From Nocardioides sp. Root190 (GTDB lineage: Bacteria > Actinomycetota > Actinomycetes > Propionibacteriales > Nocardioidaceae), in assembly GCF_001428565.1 (NCBI RefSeq), contig NZ_LMIA01000010.1, forward strand, positions 616,800 through 680,799: a DNA stretch of 64,000 nucleotides. The letters are read 5' to 3'. Both the position numbers and the translations under genes were made by a program. Under the pieces are notes generated by a model. That model searched no databases, was not told the origin of the DNA, and worked only from the letters and a program-made list of their open reading frames with translations. Below, piece after piece: positions 48,142 through 57,466 of the stretch; positions within the stretch are counted from its first letter, which is position 1, and the number at the start of each line of letters is the position of its first letter.

Positions 48142-49202
48142 CAGCCGTCGATCCCCGCGAGGATGCGGCGGCAGCGCGCCTCGAAGCCGGCGACGGCCGG
48201 GCCGAAGGCGGCGTAGGCCTCGTTGGTCGTCTGGCCGTGGACGTAGCGGTACCAGATCTGCTGGGCGATCACGGCGAAGCGGAACAGCCCGAAGACCTCG
48301 TAGAAGCGCCATTCCTCGGGGGTGAGGGCCAGGCCGCTGCGTTCGAGGTAGGCGTCGATGACCTGCTGGCGGGTCCACATGCCGGGGTCGGCGGTGGGCT
48401 GGCGCCGCGTCATCTGGAAGAACTCGTCGTCGTCAGCCTGGACCCAGTAGGCCAGCGTGCAGCCGAGGTCCATCAGCGGGTCGCCGACCGTCGAGAGCTC
48501 CCAGTCCAGGACGCCGATGATCCGGGTCGGGTCGTCGGGCGCGAGGACCATGTTGTCGAGTCGGTAGTCGTTGTGGATCATCGCCGAGCGCACGTCGGCC
48601 GGCTGGTTCGCGTCCAGCCACCCGGTGATGTCCGACCAGTCGCCCGTGTCGTCGGTGCGCGCGTTGGCCAGCCGGGTGATCCACCCGCCGACCTGCCGGG
48701 CGACGTACCCCTGGCCCTTGTCGAGCGCGGCCAGTCCGGGCACCCCGGTCGCGGCACTGACGTCGACGGAGTGCAGCGCGACGAGGGTGTCGACCGCGGC
48801 GTCGCAGAGGTCGCCGGCCTGTTCGGGGGTGATCGCGAACCCGAAGCCGCGACGCGGGATCAGCCCCTCGAGGCGCTCCATCACGTAGAGCTCGCTGCCG
48901 ATCGGGCTGCTCGCCTCGTCGGCGTACGCGACCATCGTCGGCACCTGGGAGAAGACCGGCTTGAGCGCGTCCTGGATCCGGAACTCCCGGCCCATGTCGT
49001 GGGCGCCCTTCGCCTTCGTGCCCGCAGGCGGGCGGCGCAGGATCAGCTCCGGACCCTCGGCCATCCGCAACAGGTAGGTCAGGTTCGATGCGCCGCCGGG
49101 GAACTGGCGCACCTCGGCGATCGGGCCGCGGTCCAGCCAGGCGGCCACCGCGGCCACGTCGAAGGCGTCCTCACCGCGGACCGGACGGGACTCGTCGCTC
49201 AT
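48141..49202 (-). CDS. APH-fold phosphotransferase family protein (ACAD10-like)
   Basis: Protein of 353 aa from ATG 49202. Kinase-like fold: EVRQFPGGASNLTYLLRMA, LILRRPPAGTKAKGAHDMGREF, catalytic loop MIHNDYRLDNMVL and metal-binding VLDWELSTVGDPLMDLGC. This group resembles the N-terminal part of ACAD10/11, which phosphorylates hydroxyacyl-CoA substrates, more than antibiotic kinases. It overlaps the SDR gene by ATGA. Confidence 0.87.
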   Translation of the reverse strand: MSDESRPVRGEDAFDVAAVAAWLDRGPIAEVRQFPGGASNLTYLLRMAEGPELILRRPPAGTKAKGAHDMGREFRIQDALKPVFSQVPTMVAYADEASSPIGSELYVMERLEGLIPRRGFGFAITPEQAGDLCDAAVDTLVALHSVDVSAATGVPGLAALDKGQGYVARQVGGWITRLANARTDDTGDWSDITGWLDANQPADVRSAMIHNDYRLDNMVLAPDDPTRIIGVLDWELSTVGDPLMDLGCTLAYWVQADDDEFFQMTRRQPTADPGMWTRQQVIDAYLERSGLALTPEEWRFYEVFGLFRFAVIAQQIWYRYVHGQTTNEAYAAFGPAVAGFEARCRRILAGIDG

Positions 49203-49975
49203 GCCTGCTCCGCGATCTTGTCGAGCTTGCGCGCCTGGGCCCGCATGACGGCGTCGTACGACGCCCGGTCGGTCTGCTTGAGCTGGACCGCTCCGCGAGC
49301 CGCGTCGTCCGGGATGATCACCTCGGTGCCGACGTCGATCGCGTCGAGCACCGCAGCGGCGATGTCGTCGGCGCTGATCGGGCTGTCCTCGACGAGCTTG
49401 CTCATCACCGACTGCAGCGCCGCGTCGCGGCCCTCGACCCCGGCCATCAGGTTGGTGCGGAAGTAGGAGGGGCACACGACGTGCGCGCTCACCCCGTGGG
49501 CGGCGAGCTCGTGGCCGGTGGTCTCGGTCAGTGCGACGACGGCGGCCTTGGTGGCGTTGTAGCCGGCCATCCCGGCCGGGTGCACGAGTCCCGCGAGGGA
49601 GGCGACGTTGACGATCCGGCCGCTGCCCTGCTGCTTGAAGACCGGAGTGAAGGTCGCCGTACCCCGCACCGCGCCGAGGAGGTTGATGTCGACCAGCCGC
49701 TGCCACTCGTCGATGCCGGCCACGTCGAGGCGCCCGCCGCCGGCGATGCCGGCGTTGTTGACGAGCACGTCCAGCCCACCCCAGGTCTGCGCGACGTGAT
49801 CGCGCACCGCGGCCCAGTCGGCGTCGCTGGTGATGTCGAGGGGATGGATGCCCTCCCCCGGCGTGCGGTCGGTGCGCAGCACCGTCGCCCCCCGCACCTC
49901 CCAGGCGCGGGCGAGGGCGGCGCCGAGGCCGGAGCCGGCGCCAGTGATCAGGACTCGAACCGATCGATCGTTCAC
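49199..49975 (-). CDS. Short-chain dehydrogenase/reductase
   Basis: Protein of 258 aa, GTG 49975 (VNDRSVRVLITGAG). Cofactor motif ITGAGSGLGAALARAW, NNAGIAGGG, catalytic NVASLAGLVHPAGMAGYNATKAA, and PSYFRTNLM where other SDRs have the PG motif. First gene of a three-gene operon with the phosphotransferase and histidine-phosphatase-like protein. Probably oxidises a hydroxy-lipid or alcohol; substrate unknown. Confidence 0.9.
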   Translation of the reverse strand: MNDRSVRVLITGAGSGLGAALARAWEVRGATVLRTDRTPGEGIHPLDITSDADWAAVRDHVAQTWGGLDVLVNNAGIAGGGRLDVAGIDEWQRLVDINLLGAVRGTATFTPVFKQQGSGRIVNVASLAGLVHPAGMAGYNATKAAVVALTETTGHELAAHGVSAHVVCPSYFRTNLMAGVEGRDAALQSVMSKLVEDSPISADDIAAAVLDAIDVGTEVIIPDDAARGAVQLKQTDRASYDAVMRAQARKLDKIAEQA

Positions 49976-50003
49976 CCGGCCGAGACTAGCGACTGGGGTG
50001 CGA

Positions 50004-51551
50004 CTACGCCGCGACCACCGCGACGACCACCGCCCGACGCACCGGATCCTCCCAGCGGCGCACCGCACGAGCGACCCGGAGCCCCGACACGAGCAGGAAC
50101 GCCGCAGTCGCGGCGAGAAGGAGGTCGGTCCGCCCGCCAGCGGCGAGCGCACCGAGCAGCAGGCTGGTGAACGTGGTGGCCATCGCGAGACGCAGCGAGT
50201 AGCCGACCATGACCAGCGGTGGCGCCGGCGTGGCCCGGGCCGAGCGCAGGTCGACCGCGTGCGGGCGCGCGGCGGACCAGCGCAGACCGGCCGAGACGGC
50301 CTGGCCGACCACCACCAGCAGCGCGAGCACGACGCCCGCCAGCTCCGCGAACGACGGTACTCCCGCGCGCACGGCCCCCAGCACCACCGTGACGAGGCCC
50401 GCGCCGAGCAGCACCTCACCGAGCACGCAGGCCCGGGCGAGGAGGACCGTGCGCGGTGCGACCGGCAGGGTCTCGCGCCAGAGCATCCCGCGACCGTCGA
50501 GACACCAGAGGTTGACGCCGAACAGCAGCACGCAGCCCGAGGCGACCAGGCCCGGGAGGAGCACGAGTCCGCTCCAGTCCAGTCCCCCGGCGAGGGCCAC
50601 CGCCCCCGGAGCGATCGCGAGGAGCCAGGTCCCGCGGCGCAGCGGGACGCTGCGCCACACCGAGGCGCGGTCGATCCGGCGGAGCACGGCGAGGTCGGAG
50701 CGCGGGTCGGGGCGCGCCTCATGGGTCCGGGTCTCGAGTCGGCCCTCGTCACGGGGCATGCGCCGGGACGCCAGTTGGGCGAACCTGCCGCCGATCACGG
50801 TCCAGCCGACCGCCGCGCCCACGAGGAGCACCAGGGCGAGAGCGACGGGCAGGCCGCGCGGCGACGCGACCACGTCCGCCACCGCACCGGCAGGTCCGCC
50901 GACGAGCAGGCGCCGGCCCTCAGGCAGGGCTCCGGCCAGGGCGAGGAGGGCGACCAGGCCACCCACGACGCCGCGCACGATCGCCAGCCCGCGCGGCCCG
51001 CGGCGCACGCACTCCACCGCCCACGCCACGGCCTGGCCGAGCGTCGTCGCGGCGAGGATCCAGGCCAGGGTGACGGCCTGGGCGGCCAGCAGCCGGCCAG
51101 GTCCGGCGATGCTCGCGCTCAGGCCGAGCAACGCCCAGGTCTGGATCAGCCAGCCCGTGTTCAGCGGCGCCAGCAGCAGGGCCCCGAGGTGGTCGGTCAT
51201 CGGACTGATCGGGTGGATCGAGGCCGGGTCGCGGGCCAGGAGCTCGCGACCACCGGCCCCTGCGACTGCGCCACCGACGCCCACCACGACCAGCGCGGCC
51301 AGCCCGGCCGGCAGCAGCGGTGCGAGGTCACGGTCGAGGTGGATCCAGGCGGGGGCGAGGGCGGCGAGCACGGTGAGTGCGGCCATGGCGACCAGCGCAG
51401 CAAGCGCAGCCCGCGGGCGTCGTACCGTCGCGGCGCGGAACCACAGCAGGTGCCGGACGTCGCGAACCGCCCGGCGCAACTCGGACGGTCCCGCCTCAGC
51501 CGACAACTCAGCCGGCGAGGAGTGCGCGGTAGGCACGGGCACCCTCGTCAC
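50004..51551 (-). CDS. Multi-span membrane protein, putative ABC-2-like permease
   Basis: Protein of 515 aa, GTG 51551 (GTG 51542 and 51536 are later alternatives). It overlaps the ATPase gene by 44 bp if the first start is right. Some eleven hydrophobic segments alternate with basic loops (RAALAALVAMAALTVLAALAP, LALVLLVGAAVGWTVIGG, VLLPGLVASGCVLLFGVNLW). No sequence motif beyond hydrophobicity, but its place after an ATPase identifies it as the likely membrane partner. Cargo unknown. Confidence 0.75.
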   Translation of the reverse strand: MTRVPVPTAHSSPAELSAEAGPSELRRAVRDVRHLLWFRAATVRRPRAALAALVAMAALTVLAALAPAWIHLDRDLAPLLPAGLAALVVVGVGGAVAGAGGRELLARDPASIHPISPMTDHLGALLLAPLNTGWLIQTWALLGLSASIAGPGRLLAAQAVTLAWILAATTLGQAVAWAVECVRRGPRGLAIVRGVVGGLVALLALAGALPEGRRLLVGGPAGAVADVVASPRGLPVALALVLLVGAAVGWTVIGGRFAQLASRRMPRDEGRLETRTHEARPDPRSDLAVLRRIDRASVWRSVPLRRGTWLLAIAPGAVALAGGLDWSGLVLLPGLVASGCVLLFGVNLWCLDGRGMLWRETLPVAPRTVLLARACVLGEVLLGAGLVTVVLGAVRAGVPSFAELAGVVLALLVVVGQAVSAGLRWSAARPHAVDLRSARATPAPPLVMVGYSLRLAMATTFTSLLLGALAAGGRTDLLLAATAAFLLVSGLRVARAVRRWEDPVRRAVVVAVVAA

Positions 51552-52230
51552 CGGCCATGAAGCCCGACGAGATGGTGGCCATGCGGGTTCCTCCGCGCAG
51601 CACCGCCACCTCGGAGCAGACCTCGACCGCGAGGTCGCGCAAATGGGTCGAGACGATCACGGCCGCACCACCGGCGCGGGCGTCCTGGATCACCTCGAAC
51701 GTCGCCTCGACGCCGACCGGGTCGACGCCGTCGAACGGCTCGTCCAGCAGCAGGACCGCGGGCTCGTGCAAGGCGGCGAGGACCACACTCAACCGTCGCG
51801 ACATGCCATGGCTGAAGCCGGCGGTCACCCGGTGCGCGACGTCACCGAGGTCGAATCGCTCCAGCAGGGCCCGACCCCGCGCCTCCCAGTCGACGAGGCC
51901 GCGGAGGCGGGCGTTGAGCTGCAGGTGCTCCCACGGCGTCGCGCGGGGCACCAGCCCGCCGACGTCGGGGCAGTAGCCGACGACCCGCTTCGCGTCGAGG
52001 CTCTCCTCGCGCACGTCGTGCCCGCCGACGACGGCGTAGCCGCCGCTCGGAGGTACGACGCCCGCCAGGACTCGCATCGTGGTCGACTTGCCCGCACCGT
52101 TGCGCCCGAGCAACGCCATCGCCTGGCCCTGGTCGACGCGCAGGTCGACCCCGGCCACGGCTTCGACCGTGCCGAACTGCACCCTCAGGTCGTCCACCAG
52201 GACGCCCCGGAACGAATGATCCCCCGTCAT
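51508..52230 (-). CDS. ABC transporter ATP-binding protein (CcmA/NatA type)
   Basis: Protein of 240 aa from ATG 52230; the longer open frame would translate the 55-bp repeats and is rejected. Walker A LLGRNGAGKSTTMRVL, Walker B AVLLLDEPFDGVDP and H-loop IVSTHLRDL are intact. The signature region reads AGFSHGMSRRLSVVLAAL, with SHGMSRR in place of the usual LSGGQ, as in some ABC-2 exporters. Pairs with the membrane protein downstream. Confidence 0.9.
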   Translation of the reverse strand: MTGDHSFRGVLVDDLRVQFGTVEAVAGVDLRVDQGQAMALLGRNGAGKSTTMRVLAGVVPPSGGYAVVGGHDVREESLDAKRVVGYCPDVGGLVPRATPWEHLQLNARLRGLVDWEARGRALLERFDLGDVAHRVTAGFSHGMSRRLSVVLAALHEPAVLLLDEPFDGVDPVGVEATFEVIQDARAGGAAVIVSTHLRDLAVEVCSEVAVLRGGTRMATISSGFMAGDEGARAYRALLAG

Positions 52231-52308
52231 CGGTCCATCGTGGTCGGCGCGCCGGCCGCACGACACCGCCGGACCGCCACGATCGGGTAGTCCGTTGGGA
52301 CCAGGACC

Positions 52309-52589
52309 CCCGTTGGTCGAGGAGGCCGCCCGCGGCCGTCTCGAGACCTCCGGGCACGGTGCACCCGTTGGTCGAGGAGGCCGTCCGCGGCCGTCTCGAG
52401 ACCTCCGGGCACGGTGCACCCGTTGGTCGAGGAGGCCGCCCGCGGCCGTCTCGAGACCTCCGGGCACGGTGCACCCGTTGGTCGAGGAGGCCGCCCGCGG
52501 CCGTCTCGAGACCTCCGGCGCCGGTCGCTGCGCGACCTCCTCGACCAACGGGCCGCCGGTCGCTGCGCGACCTCCTCGACCAACGGGCC
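52309..52589. repeat. Cluster of 55-bp direct repeats and 35-bp inverted relatives
   Basis: Four head-to-tail units with period 55 begin at 52309, 52364, 52419 and 52474. Each starts CCCGTTGGTCGAGGAGG and contains CGTCTCGAGACCTCCGG; unit 2 has a single base change and unit 4 is cut short. Two 35-bp units in opposite sense follow at 52520-52554 and 52555-52589, ending CTCCTCGACCAACGGGCC, so the array can fold into long hairpins. It fills the 362-bp gap between the ABC ATPase start and the dehydrogenase stop; 52231-52308 shows nothing else. There are no unique spacers, so it is not a CRISPR array. Confidence 0.95.
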
Positions 52590-52592
52590 GCG

Positions 52593-54089
52593 TCAGCTGT
52601 TCTGCGGGAAGCCCAGGTTGATCCCGCCGTGCGACGGGTCGAGCCAGCGCGAGGTGACGGCCTTCTCGCGGGTGAAGAAGTCGACACCCTGCGGGCCGTA
52701 CGCCTTCGCGTCCCCGAACAGCGACGCCTTCCAGCCTCCGAAGGAGTGGTAGGCGACGGGCACCGGGATCGGGACGTTGACGCCGACCATCCCGACCTCG
52801 ACGTCGAGCACGAAGCGCCGCGCCGCGCCGCCGTCGTTGGTGAAGATCGCGGTGCCGTTGCCGTAGGGACCGCTGTTGACCAGCTCGACCCCGTCCTCGT
52901 ACGACGCCACGCGCACCACCGACAGCACCGGGCCGAAGATCTCGTCGGTGTAGACCGTCGAGGTGGTCGGCACCTTGTCGAGCAGTGTCGGGCCGAGCCA
53001 GAAGCCCTCGGCAGCACCGTCGACCTCGACCTCCCGGCCGTCGACCACGACCGTCGCTCCGTCGGCCTCGGCGACGTCGAGGTAGCCCGCGACCTTGTCG
53101 CGGTGCTCGCGGGTGATCAGCGGTCCCATGTCGCAGGAGCGGCGGCCGTCCCCGGTGACCAGCTTGCCCATCCGGTCACTGATCTTGGCGATCAGGTCGT
53201 CGGCGATCGGCTCGACCGCCACGACGACGGAGATCGCCATGCACCGTTCGCCGGCGGAGCCGAACCCTGCATTGACGGCGGAGTCGGCGACCAGGTCGAG
53301 GTCGGCATCGGGCAGCACCAGCATGTGGTTCTTGGCGCCCCCGAGGGCCTGGACCCGCTTGCCGTGGGCCGTTCCGGTCTCGTAGATGTAGCGCGCGATC
53401 GGGGTCGACCCGACGAAGGAGATGGAGGCGATGTCGTCGTGGGTCAGCAGGGCGTCGACGGCCTCCTTGTCACCGTGGACGACGTTGAGCACGCCGGCGG
53501 GCAGGCCCGCCTCGTGGAACAGCTCGGCCAGCCAGTTCGACGACGACGGGTCCTTCTCGCTCGGCTTGAGGACCACGCAGTTGCCGGTAGCGATCGCGAT
53601 CGGCAGGAACCACAGCGGCACCATCGCCGGGAAGTTGAACGGCGTGATCACCCCGACGACACCGATGGGCTCACGCAGCGAGTAGACGTCGACGTCGGTC
53701 GAGACGCCGAGGGAGTAGCTGCCCTTGGCCAGGTGCGGCATCCCGCACGCGAACTCCACGACCTCCAGGCCACGGGCGATCTCGCCGGCCGCGTCGGAGA
53801 GCACCTTGCCGTGCTCGGAGGTGAGGATCTCGGCGAGCTCGCCGCTGCGGGCGTTCAGCAGCTCGCGGAACTTGAACAGCACCTGCTGACGACGCGCGAT
53901 CGAGGAGCGGCCCCAGTCGGCGAAGGCGGCCGTCGCGGCCGCCACGGCGGTGTCGACGTCGGCGGCCGACGCCAGCCGGACCTGCTTGGTGACCACGCCG
54001 AGGGCGGGGTCGTGGACCGGTGCGGTGCGGGTCGACGTGCCGGGGTTGGTGGCGCCGGCGATCCAGTGGTCGAGTGTTTCGGTGGTCAT
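52593..54089 (-). CDS. mmsA: CoA-acylating methylmalonate/malonate-semialdehyde dehydrogenase
   Basis: Protein of 498 aa, ATG 54089. ALDH fold: VVGVITPFNFPAMVPLWFLP, NCVVLKPSEKDPSSS, ISFVGSTPIARYIYE, KNHMLVLPDADLD, catalytic Cys in GSAGERCMAISV, and FGDAKAYGPQGVDFFTREK, the C-terminal block of the MMSDH family. It converts malonate or methylmalonate semialdehyde plus CoA and NAD+ to acetyl- or propionyl-CoA with CO2 release. It is the last gene of the operon, 2 bp after the aminotransferase stop, and fits the final step of beta-alanine or beta-aminoisobutyrate breakdown. Confidence 0.93.
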   Translation of the reverse strand: MTTETLDHWIAGATNPGTSTRTAPVHDPALGVVTKQVRLASAADVDTAVAAATAAFADWGRSSIARRQQVLFKFRELLNARSGELAEILTSEHGKVLSDAAGEIARGLEVVEFACGMPHLAKGSYSLGVSTDVDVYSLREPIGVVGVITPFNFPAMVPLWFLPIAIATGNCVVLKPSEKDPSSSNWLAELFHEAGLPAGVLNVVHGDKEAVDALLTHDDIASISFVGSTPIARYIYETGTAHGKRVQALGGAKNHMLVLPDADLDLVADSAVNAGFGSAGERCMAISVVVAVEPIADDLIAKISDRMGKLVTGDGRRSCDMGPLITREHRDKVAGYLDVAEADGATVVVDGREVEVDGAAEGFWLGPTLLDKVPTTSTVYTDEIFGPVLSVVRVASYEDGVELVNSGPYGNGTAIFTNDGGAARRFVLDVEVGMVGVNVPIPVPVAYHSFGGWKASLFGDAKAYGPQGVDFFTREKAVTSRWLDPSHGGINLGFPQNS

Positions 54090-54091
54090 CT

Positions 54092-55405
54092 CTAGAGCTC
54101 CTCGTCGAGCAGGGTGAGTACGGCTTCGTACGTCGCCAGGGCCTCGGCCACCTCGTCGGCGGTCACGACACAGGGCGGGACGACATGGATCCGGTTGTCG
54201 GAGATGAAGGGGATCAGGCCACGGCCGAGCATCTCGGCCTTGGCCCTGCCCATCAGCGCCGCGGGTAGGTGCGCCCGGGTGGCGCGATCGGCGACCAGCT
54301 CGAGCGCCCAGAAGACGCCCGTGCCGCGCACCTCGCCGATGACAGGATGCTTCTCGGCGAGCTCGCTCAGGCCGGGCCCGATCACCTCGGCGCCGATCTT
54401 CTTCGCGTTGTCGATGATCCCCTCGCCGGCCATCGCGTCGATGGAGGCGACGATGGAGGCGGCCGCGAGCGGATGCCCGCTGTAGGTCAGGCCGCCCGGG
54501 AACACCCGGTCGTCGAACGTCGTGGCGATCGCATCGCTGATCACGACACCGCCGACCGGCACGTAGCCGGAGTTCACACCCTTGGCGAAGACGATCAGGT
54601 CCGGCGTGACGTCGTGGGCATCGAAGGCGAACCACTCGCCGGTGCGGCCGAAACCTGCCATCACCTCGTCGAGGATCAGCACGATCCCGTGCTCGTCGGC
54701 CAGGGCACGCACCCCCGCGAGGTAGCCCGGCGGGGGCACGAGGATGCCGGCGGTCCCGGGCACGGTCTCGAGCAGGATCGCCGCGATCGTGGACGGTCCC
54801 TCGCTCTCGATGATCCGGCGCAGGTGCTGCAGGGCCCGCTCCCCCTCCTGCTCGGGCGAGCTCGCCCAGAACTCCGAGCGGTAGAGGTAGGGCCCGAAGA
54901 AGTGCACGTGGCCGCGGGCGTACTCGTTGGGCATCCGGCGCCAGTCGCCGGTCGAGACGATCGCCGCTCCCGTGTTCCCGTGGTAGGAGCGGTACGTCGA
55001 GAGCACCTTGTCGCGACCGGTGTGCAGCCGCGCCATCCGGATGGCGTTCTCGTTGGCATCGGCGCCGCCGTTGGTGAAGAACACCTTGTTCAGACCGGCC
55101 GGCGCACGCGCCGCGATCCGCTTCGCGGCCTCACCGCGGGTGAGGTTCGCCGTGGCCGGCCCGATCGTGGCCAGGATGGCGGACTGCTCCTGGATCGCGG
55201 CCACCACCGACGGGTGCTGGTGGCCGATGTTGACGTTGACCAGCTGGCTGGAGAAGTCCAGGTAGGTGCGCCCGGAGTGGTCCCAGACCCGGGAACCGAG
55301 ACCCCCCGCGACGACCAGTGGCGCGAGCGCCGCCTGGGCACTCCACGAATGGAAGACGTGCTCTCTGTCGAGCTGCGCCGCGAGGGTGTCCCGGTCCTGG
55401 TCCAT
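54092..55405 (-). CDS. Class III omega-aminotransferase (beta-alanine type)
   Basis: Protein of 437 aa from ATG 55405. PLP fold-type I class III: YLDFSSQLVNVNIGHQHPSV, FFTNGGADANENAIRMAR, SYHGNTGAAI, cofactor Asp in VLILDEVMAGFGRTGEWF, and the Schiff-base Lys in LIVFAKGVNSGYVPVGGV. With a dihydropyrimidinase and ureidopropionase upstream and a malonate-semialdehyde dehydrogenase downstream, beta-alanine or 3-aminoisobutyrate is the likely amino donor. Confidence 0.92.
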   Translation of the reverse strand: MDQDRDTLAAQLDREHVFHSWSAQAALAPLVVAGGLGSRVWDHSGRTYLDFSSQLVNVNIGHQHPSVVAAIQEQSAILATIGPATANLTRGEAAKRIAARAPAGLNKVFFTNGGADANENAIRMARLHTGRDKVLSTYRSYHGNTGAAIVSTGDWRRMPNEYARGHVHFFGPYLYRSEFWASSPEQEGERALQHLRRIIESEGPSTIAAILLETVPGTAGILVPPPGYLAGVRALADEHGIVLILDEVMAGFGRTGEWFAFDAHDVTPDLIVFAKGVNSGYVPVGGVVISDAIATTFDDRVFPGGLTYSGHPLAAASIVASIDAMAGEGIIDNAKKIGAEVIGPGLSELAEKHPVIGEVRGTGVFWALELVADRATRAHLPAALMGRAKAEMLGRGLIPFISDNRIHVVPPCVVTADEVAEALATYEAVLTLLDEEL

Positions 55406-55408
55406 GAG

Positions 55409-56590
55409 CTACTTGCCGCCTTCCTTGAGCTCGACCGTGATCGGCTCGTAGTCCTTGCCGAGGGTGTCGACACCGTCGGCCTCGAGCTCGGCGAGCGCCT
55501 TCTCGACGTACTCGTTGCTGTACGCCGTGGCCGGCGGCTCCTTGCTGATGATCGACGCGCCGGTCTCGTTCTTGGTGTTGAGAGCGATGTCGACGGTCTG
55601 CTTCCACGCGGCCTCGTCGATCAGGCCGACGCCGTTGGTGGAGGGCCACAGCAGCTTGTTGACCTCGTTGGTCATCCAGAGCTGGTGGCTGGTGCCGAGC
55701 TCCGAGCCGGACTCCGCCACGATCGTCGCGGCCTCCTCCGGGTTGTCGCGGACGAACGCCCAGCCCTTGATCGAGGCCTTGATGAAGGCCACGGTCTGCT
55801 CCTCGTACGCCGCGTCGGACAGCTTCTCGGTCTGCGCCCAGATGGCGTCCTGGAGCATCGCCGAGCCGGCGTCGTTCCAGTCGATGACGTTGAGGTCGTC
55901 GGGCGTGAAGAGCTCGCCCGTCTCCGGGTTGACGGTCTCGAGGACCTGGGCGTACTCGTTGTAGGTCATCGCCTGGGCGGCGTCGATGTCACCGGCCAGG
56001 AAGGCGTTCATGTCGAACGCCTGCTGGACCAGGTTGATGTCGCCCACCCCGACACCGGCCTCCTGCATGCCGGCGAACAGCTCCCACTCGTTGCCGAAGC
56101 CCCAGCTGCCGACGGCCTTGCCCTTGAGGTCGGCGGGCGAGGTGATGTTCTTGTCCTTGAAGGAGATCTGCGTGGTGGCGCTGCGCTCGAAGATCTGCGC
56201 GACGTCGGTGATCTTGGCGCCCTGCTCGATCGATCCGAGCACCTTCGGCACCCACGAGATGGCGTAGTCGACGTCGCCGGAGGCGAGGACGTCCTGCGGC
56301 ACGATGTCGACACCACCCTCGACGATCTTCACGTCCAGGCCCTCGTCGACGTAGAAGCACTCCGCGACGGCGGCGTAGTAGCCGGCGAACTGGGCCTGGG
56401 AGACCCACTGGAGCTGGAGGGACACCTCGGTGAGGTCACCGGCGTCCCGTGCTTCTGTCGTGCGTGCTGCGCAGTCCTCGTTGGCGGCGACGTCGACCTC
56501 CGAGTCGTTGCCGTCGTCCTCGCTCCCACATCCGGAAGCGACCAGTGCGAGGGCGGCAGCGGCGGCGCCCAGCTTCAGTGTTCTCTTCAT
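55409..56590 (-). CDS. NMT1/THI5-like ABC transporter substrate-binding lipoprotein
   Basis: Protein of 393 aa, ATG 56590. Lipobox VASGC near residue 20. The mature part starts SLQLQWVSQAQFAGYYAAVAECFY, the signature of NMT1/THI5-like binding proteins, which bind pyrimidine-type (HMP) and other ring compounds. This fits an operon for pyrimidine-like breakdown. It is followed by its permeases and ATPase upstream in the operon. A 57-bp gap separates it from permease 2. Confidence 0.92.
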   Translation of the reverse strand: MKRTLKLGAAAAALALVASGCGSEDDGNDSEVDVAANEDCAARTTEARDAGDLTEVSLQLQWVSQAQFAGYYAAVAECFYVDEGLDVKIVEGGVDIVPQDVLASGDVDYAISWVPKVLGSIEQGAKITDVAQIFERSATTQISFKDKNITSPADLKGKAVGSWGFGNEWELFAGMQEAGVGVGDINLVQQAFDMNAFLAGDIDAAQAMTYNEYAQVLETVNPETGELFTPDDLNVIDWNDAGSAMLQDAIWAQTEKLSDAAYEEQTVAFIKASIKGWAFVRDNPEEAATIVAESGSELGTSHQLWMTNEVNKLLWPSTNGVGLIDEAAWKQTVDIALNTKNETGASIISKEPPATAYSNEYVEKALAELEADGVDTLGKDYEPITVELKEGGK

Positions 56591-56647
56591 TCGATTCTCC
56601 TGTTTTCCTCGGGGGTGGGTGTCCGAGATCGGGTGGTCCAGAACGGA

Positions 56648-57466
56648 TCAGGTGGGCCGGAGGTGGCGCGAGAACCACAGCTCGACCAGCAGGGTGACGA
56701 TGTAGAACAGCAGGCCGAGCACGATCGCTCCGCTGACGTAGGCCCATGCCAGCGGGTAGTTGCTGCTCGCGGCCGACGAGGTGATCGACTTGCCGAGACC
56801 GCCGATCGGGCCGCCGAAGTACTCCGCGATCAGCGCAGCGATGACGGCCAGCGAGGACGCCACGCGCAGGCCCGTGAAGACGTACGGCGTCGCGGTCGGC
56901 AGCGTCACGGTGCGCACCACCTGCCAGCGCTTGGCCGCACACGCCGTCATCAGGTCGAGGTGGACCTGACGCACCTGGCGCAACCCGCGCAGGGTGTTGA
57001 GGTAGACCGGGATCGTGACCGAGACGGCCGCGACGATGATCCGGCCGGTGTCGACCGCCGCACCGAACATCGAGTAGAGCACCGGCGCCAGCGCGACGAT
57101 CGGGATCACGGCGAGGGCGGCCACGACGGGCGCCGCCATCTGGTCGACGACGCGGAAGGACCCGGCGAGCATCGCCCCGGCCACGCCGAGCACCGCTCCG
57201 AGCAGGGTGCCGATCAGGGCGTTGCGCCCGGTCACGGACGCTCCACTGGCGATGCTGTCGCCGTGGAGGCGCACCTGTTCCCAGATCGCGCTCGGCGCCG
57301 GCAGGACGAAGGGCTCGATGTCGAAGGCCTCGACGACGCTCTCCCAGGCCGCGATCGCCACCACGCCGACGACCAGCGGGGCGAGCACGGTGCTCCACCG
57401 GACCTCGGCGATGGGGAGCCGGGCGCGGGTGTCCTTGGCCGGGCCGGCGTCGGCGACGGTGGTCAT
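56648..57466 (-). CDS. ABC transporter permease (SsuC/TauC-like)
   Basis: Protein of 272 aa; ATG 57466 overlaps the ATPase stop (ATGA). About six spans; the EAA-like loop reads LDLMTACAAKRWQVVRTVTLPTA and the C-terminus AWAYVSGAIVLGLLFYIVTLL. BPD type-1 permease of a nitrate/taurine/HMP-type importer. Two non-identical permeases in the operon suggest a heterodimeric channel. Confidence 0.9.
   Translation of the reverse strand: MTTVADAGPAKDTRARLPIAEVRWSTVLAPLVVGVVAIAAWESVVEAFDIEPFVLPAPSAIWEQVRLHGDSIASGASVTGRNALIGTLLGAVLGVAGAMLAGSFRVVDQMAAPVVAALAVIPIVALAPVLYSMFGAAVDTGRIIVAAVSVTIPVYLNTLRGLRQVRQVHLDLMTACAAKRWQVVRTVTLPTATPYVFTGLRVASSLAVIAALIAEYFGGPIGGLGKSITSSAASSNYPLAWAYVSGAIVLGLLFYIVTLLVELWFSRHLRPT

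Noticed and set aside
52227..52583. Coding region across the 55-bp repeats
   Set aside because: Open frames there only translate the repeat in different phases; 55 and 35 are not multiples of three and the peptides have no motif.
52300..52592. Possible CRISPR array
   Set aside because: Units are contiguous 55-bp and 35-bp repeats without unique spacers, and no cas genes are present.
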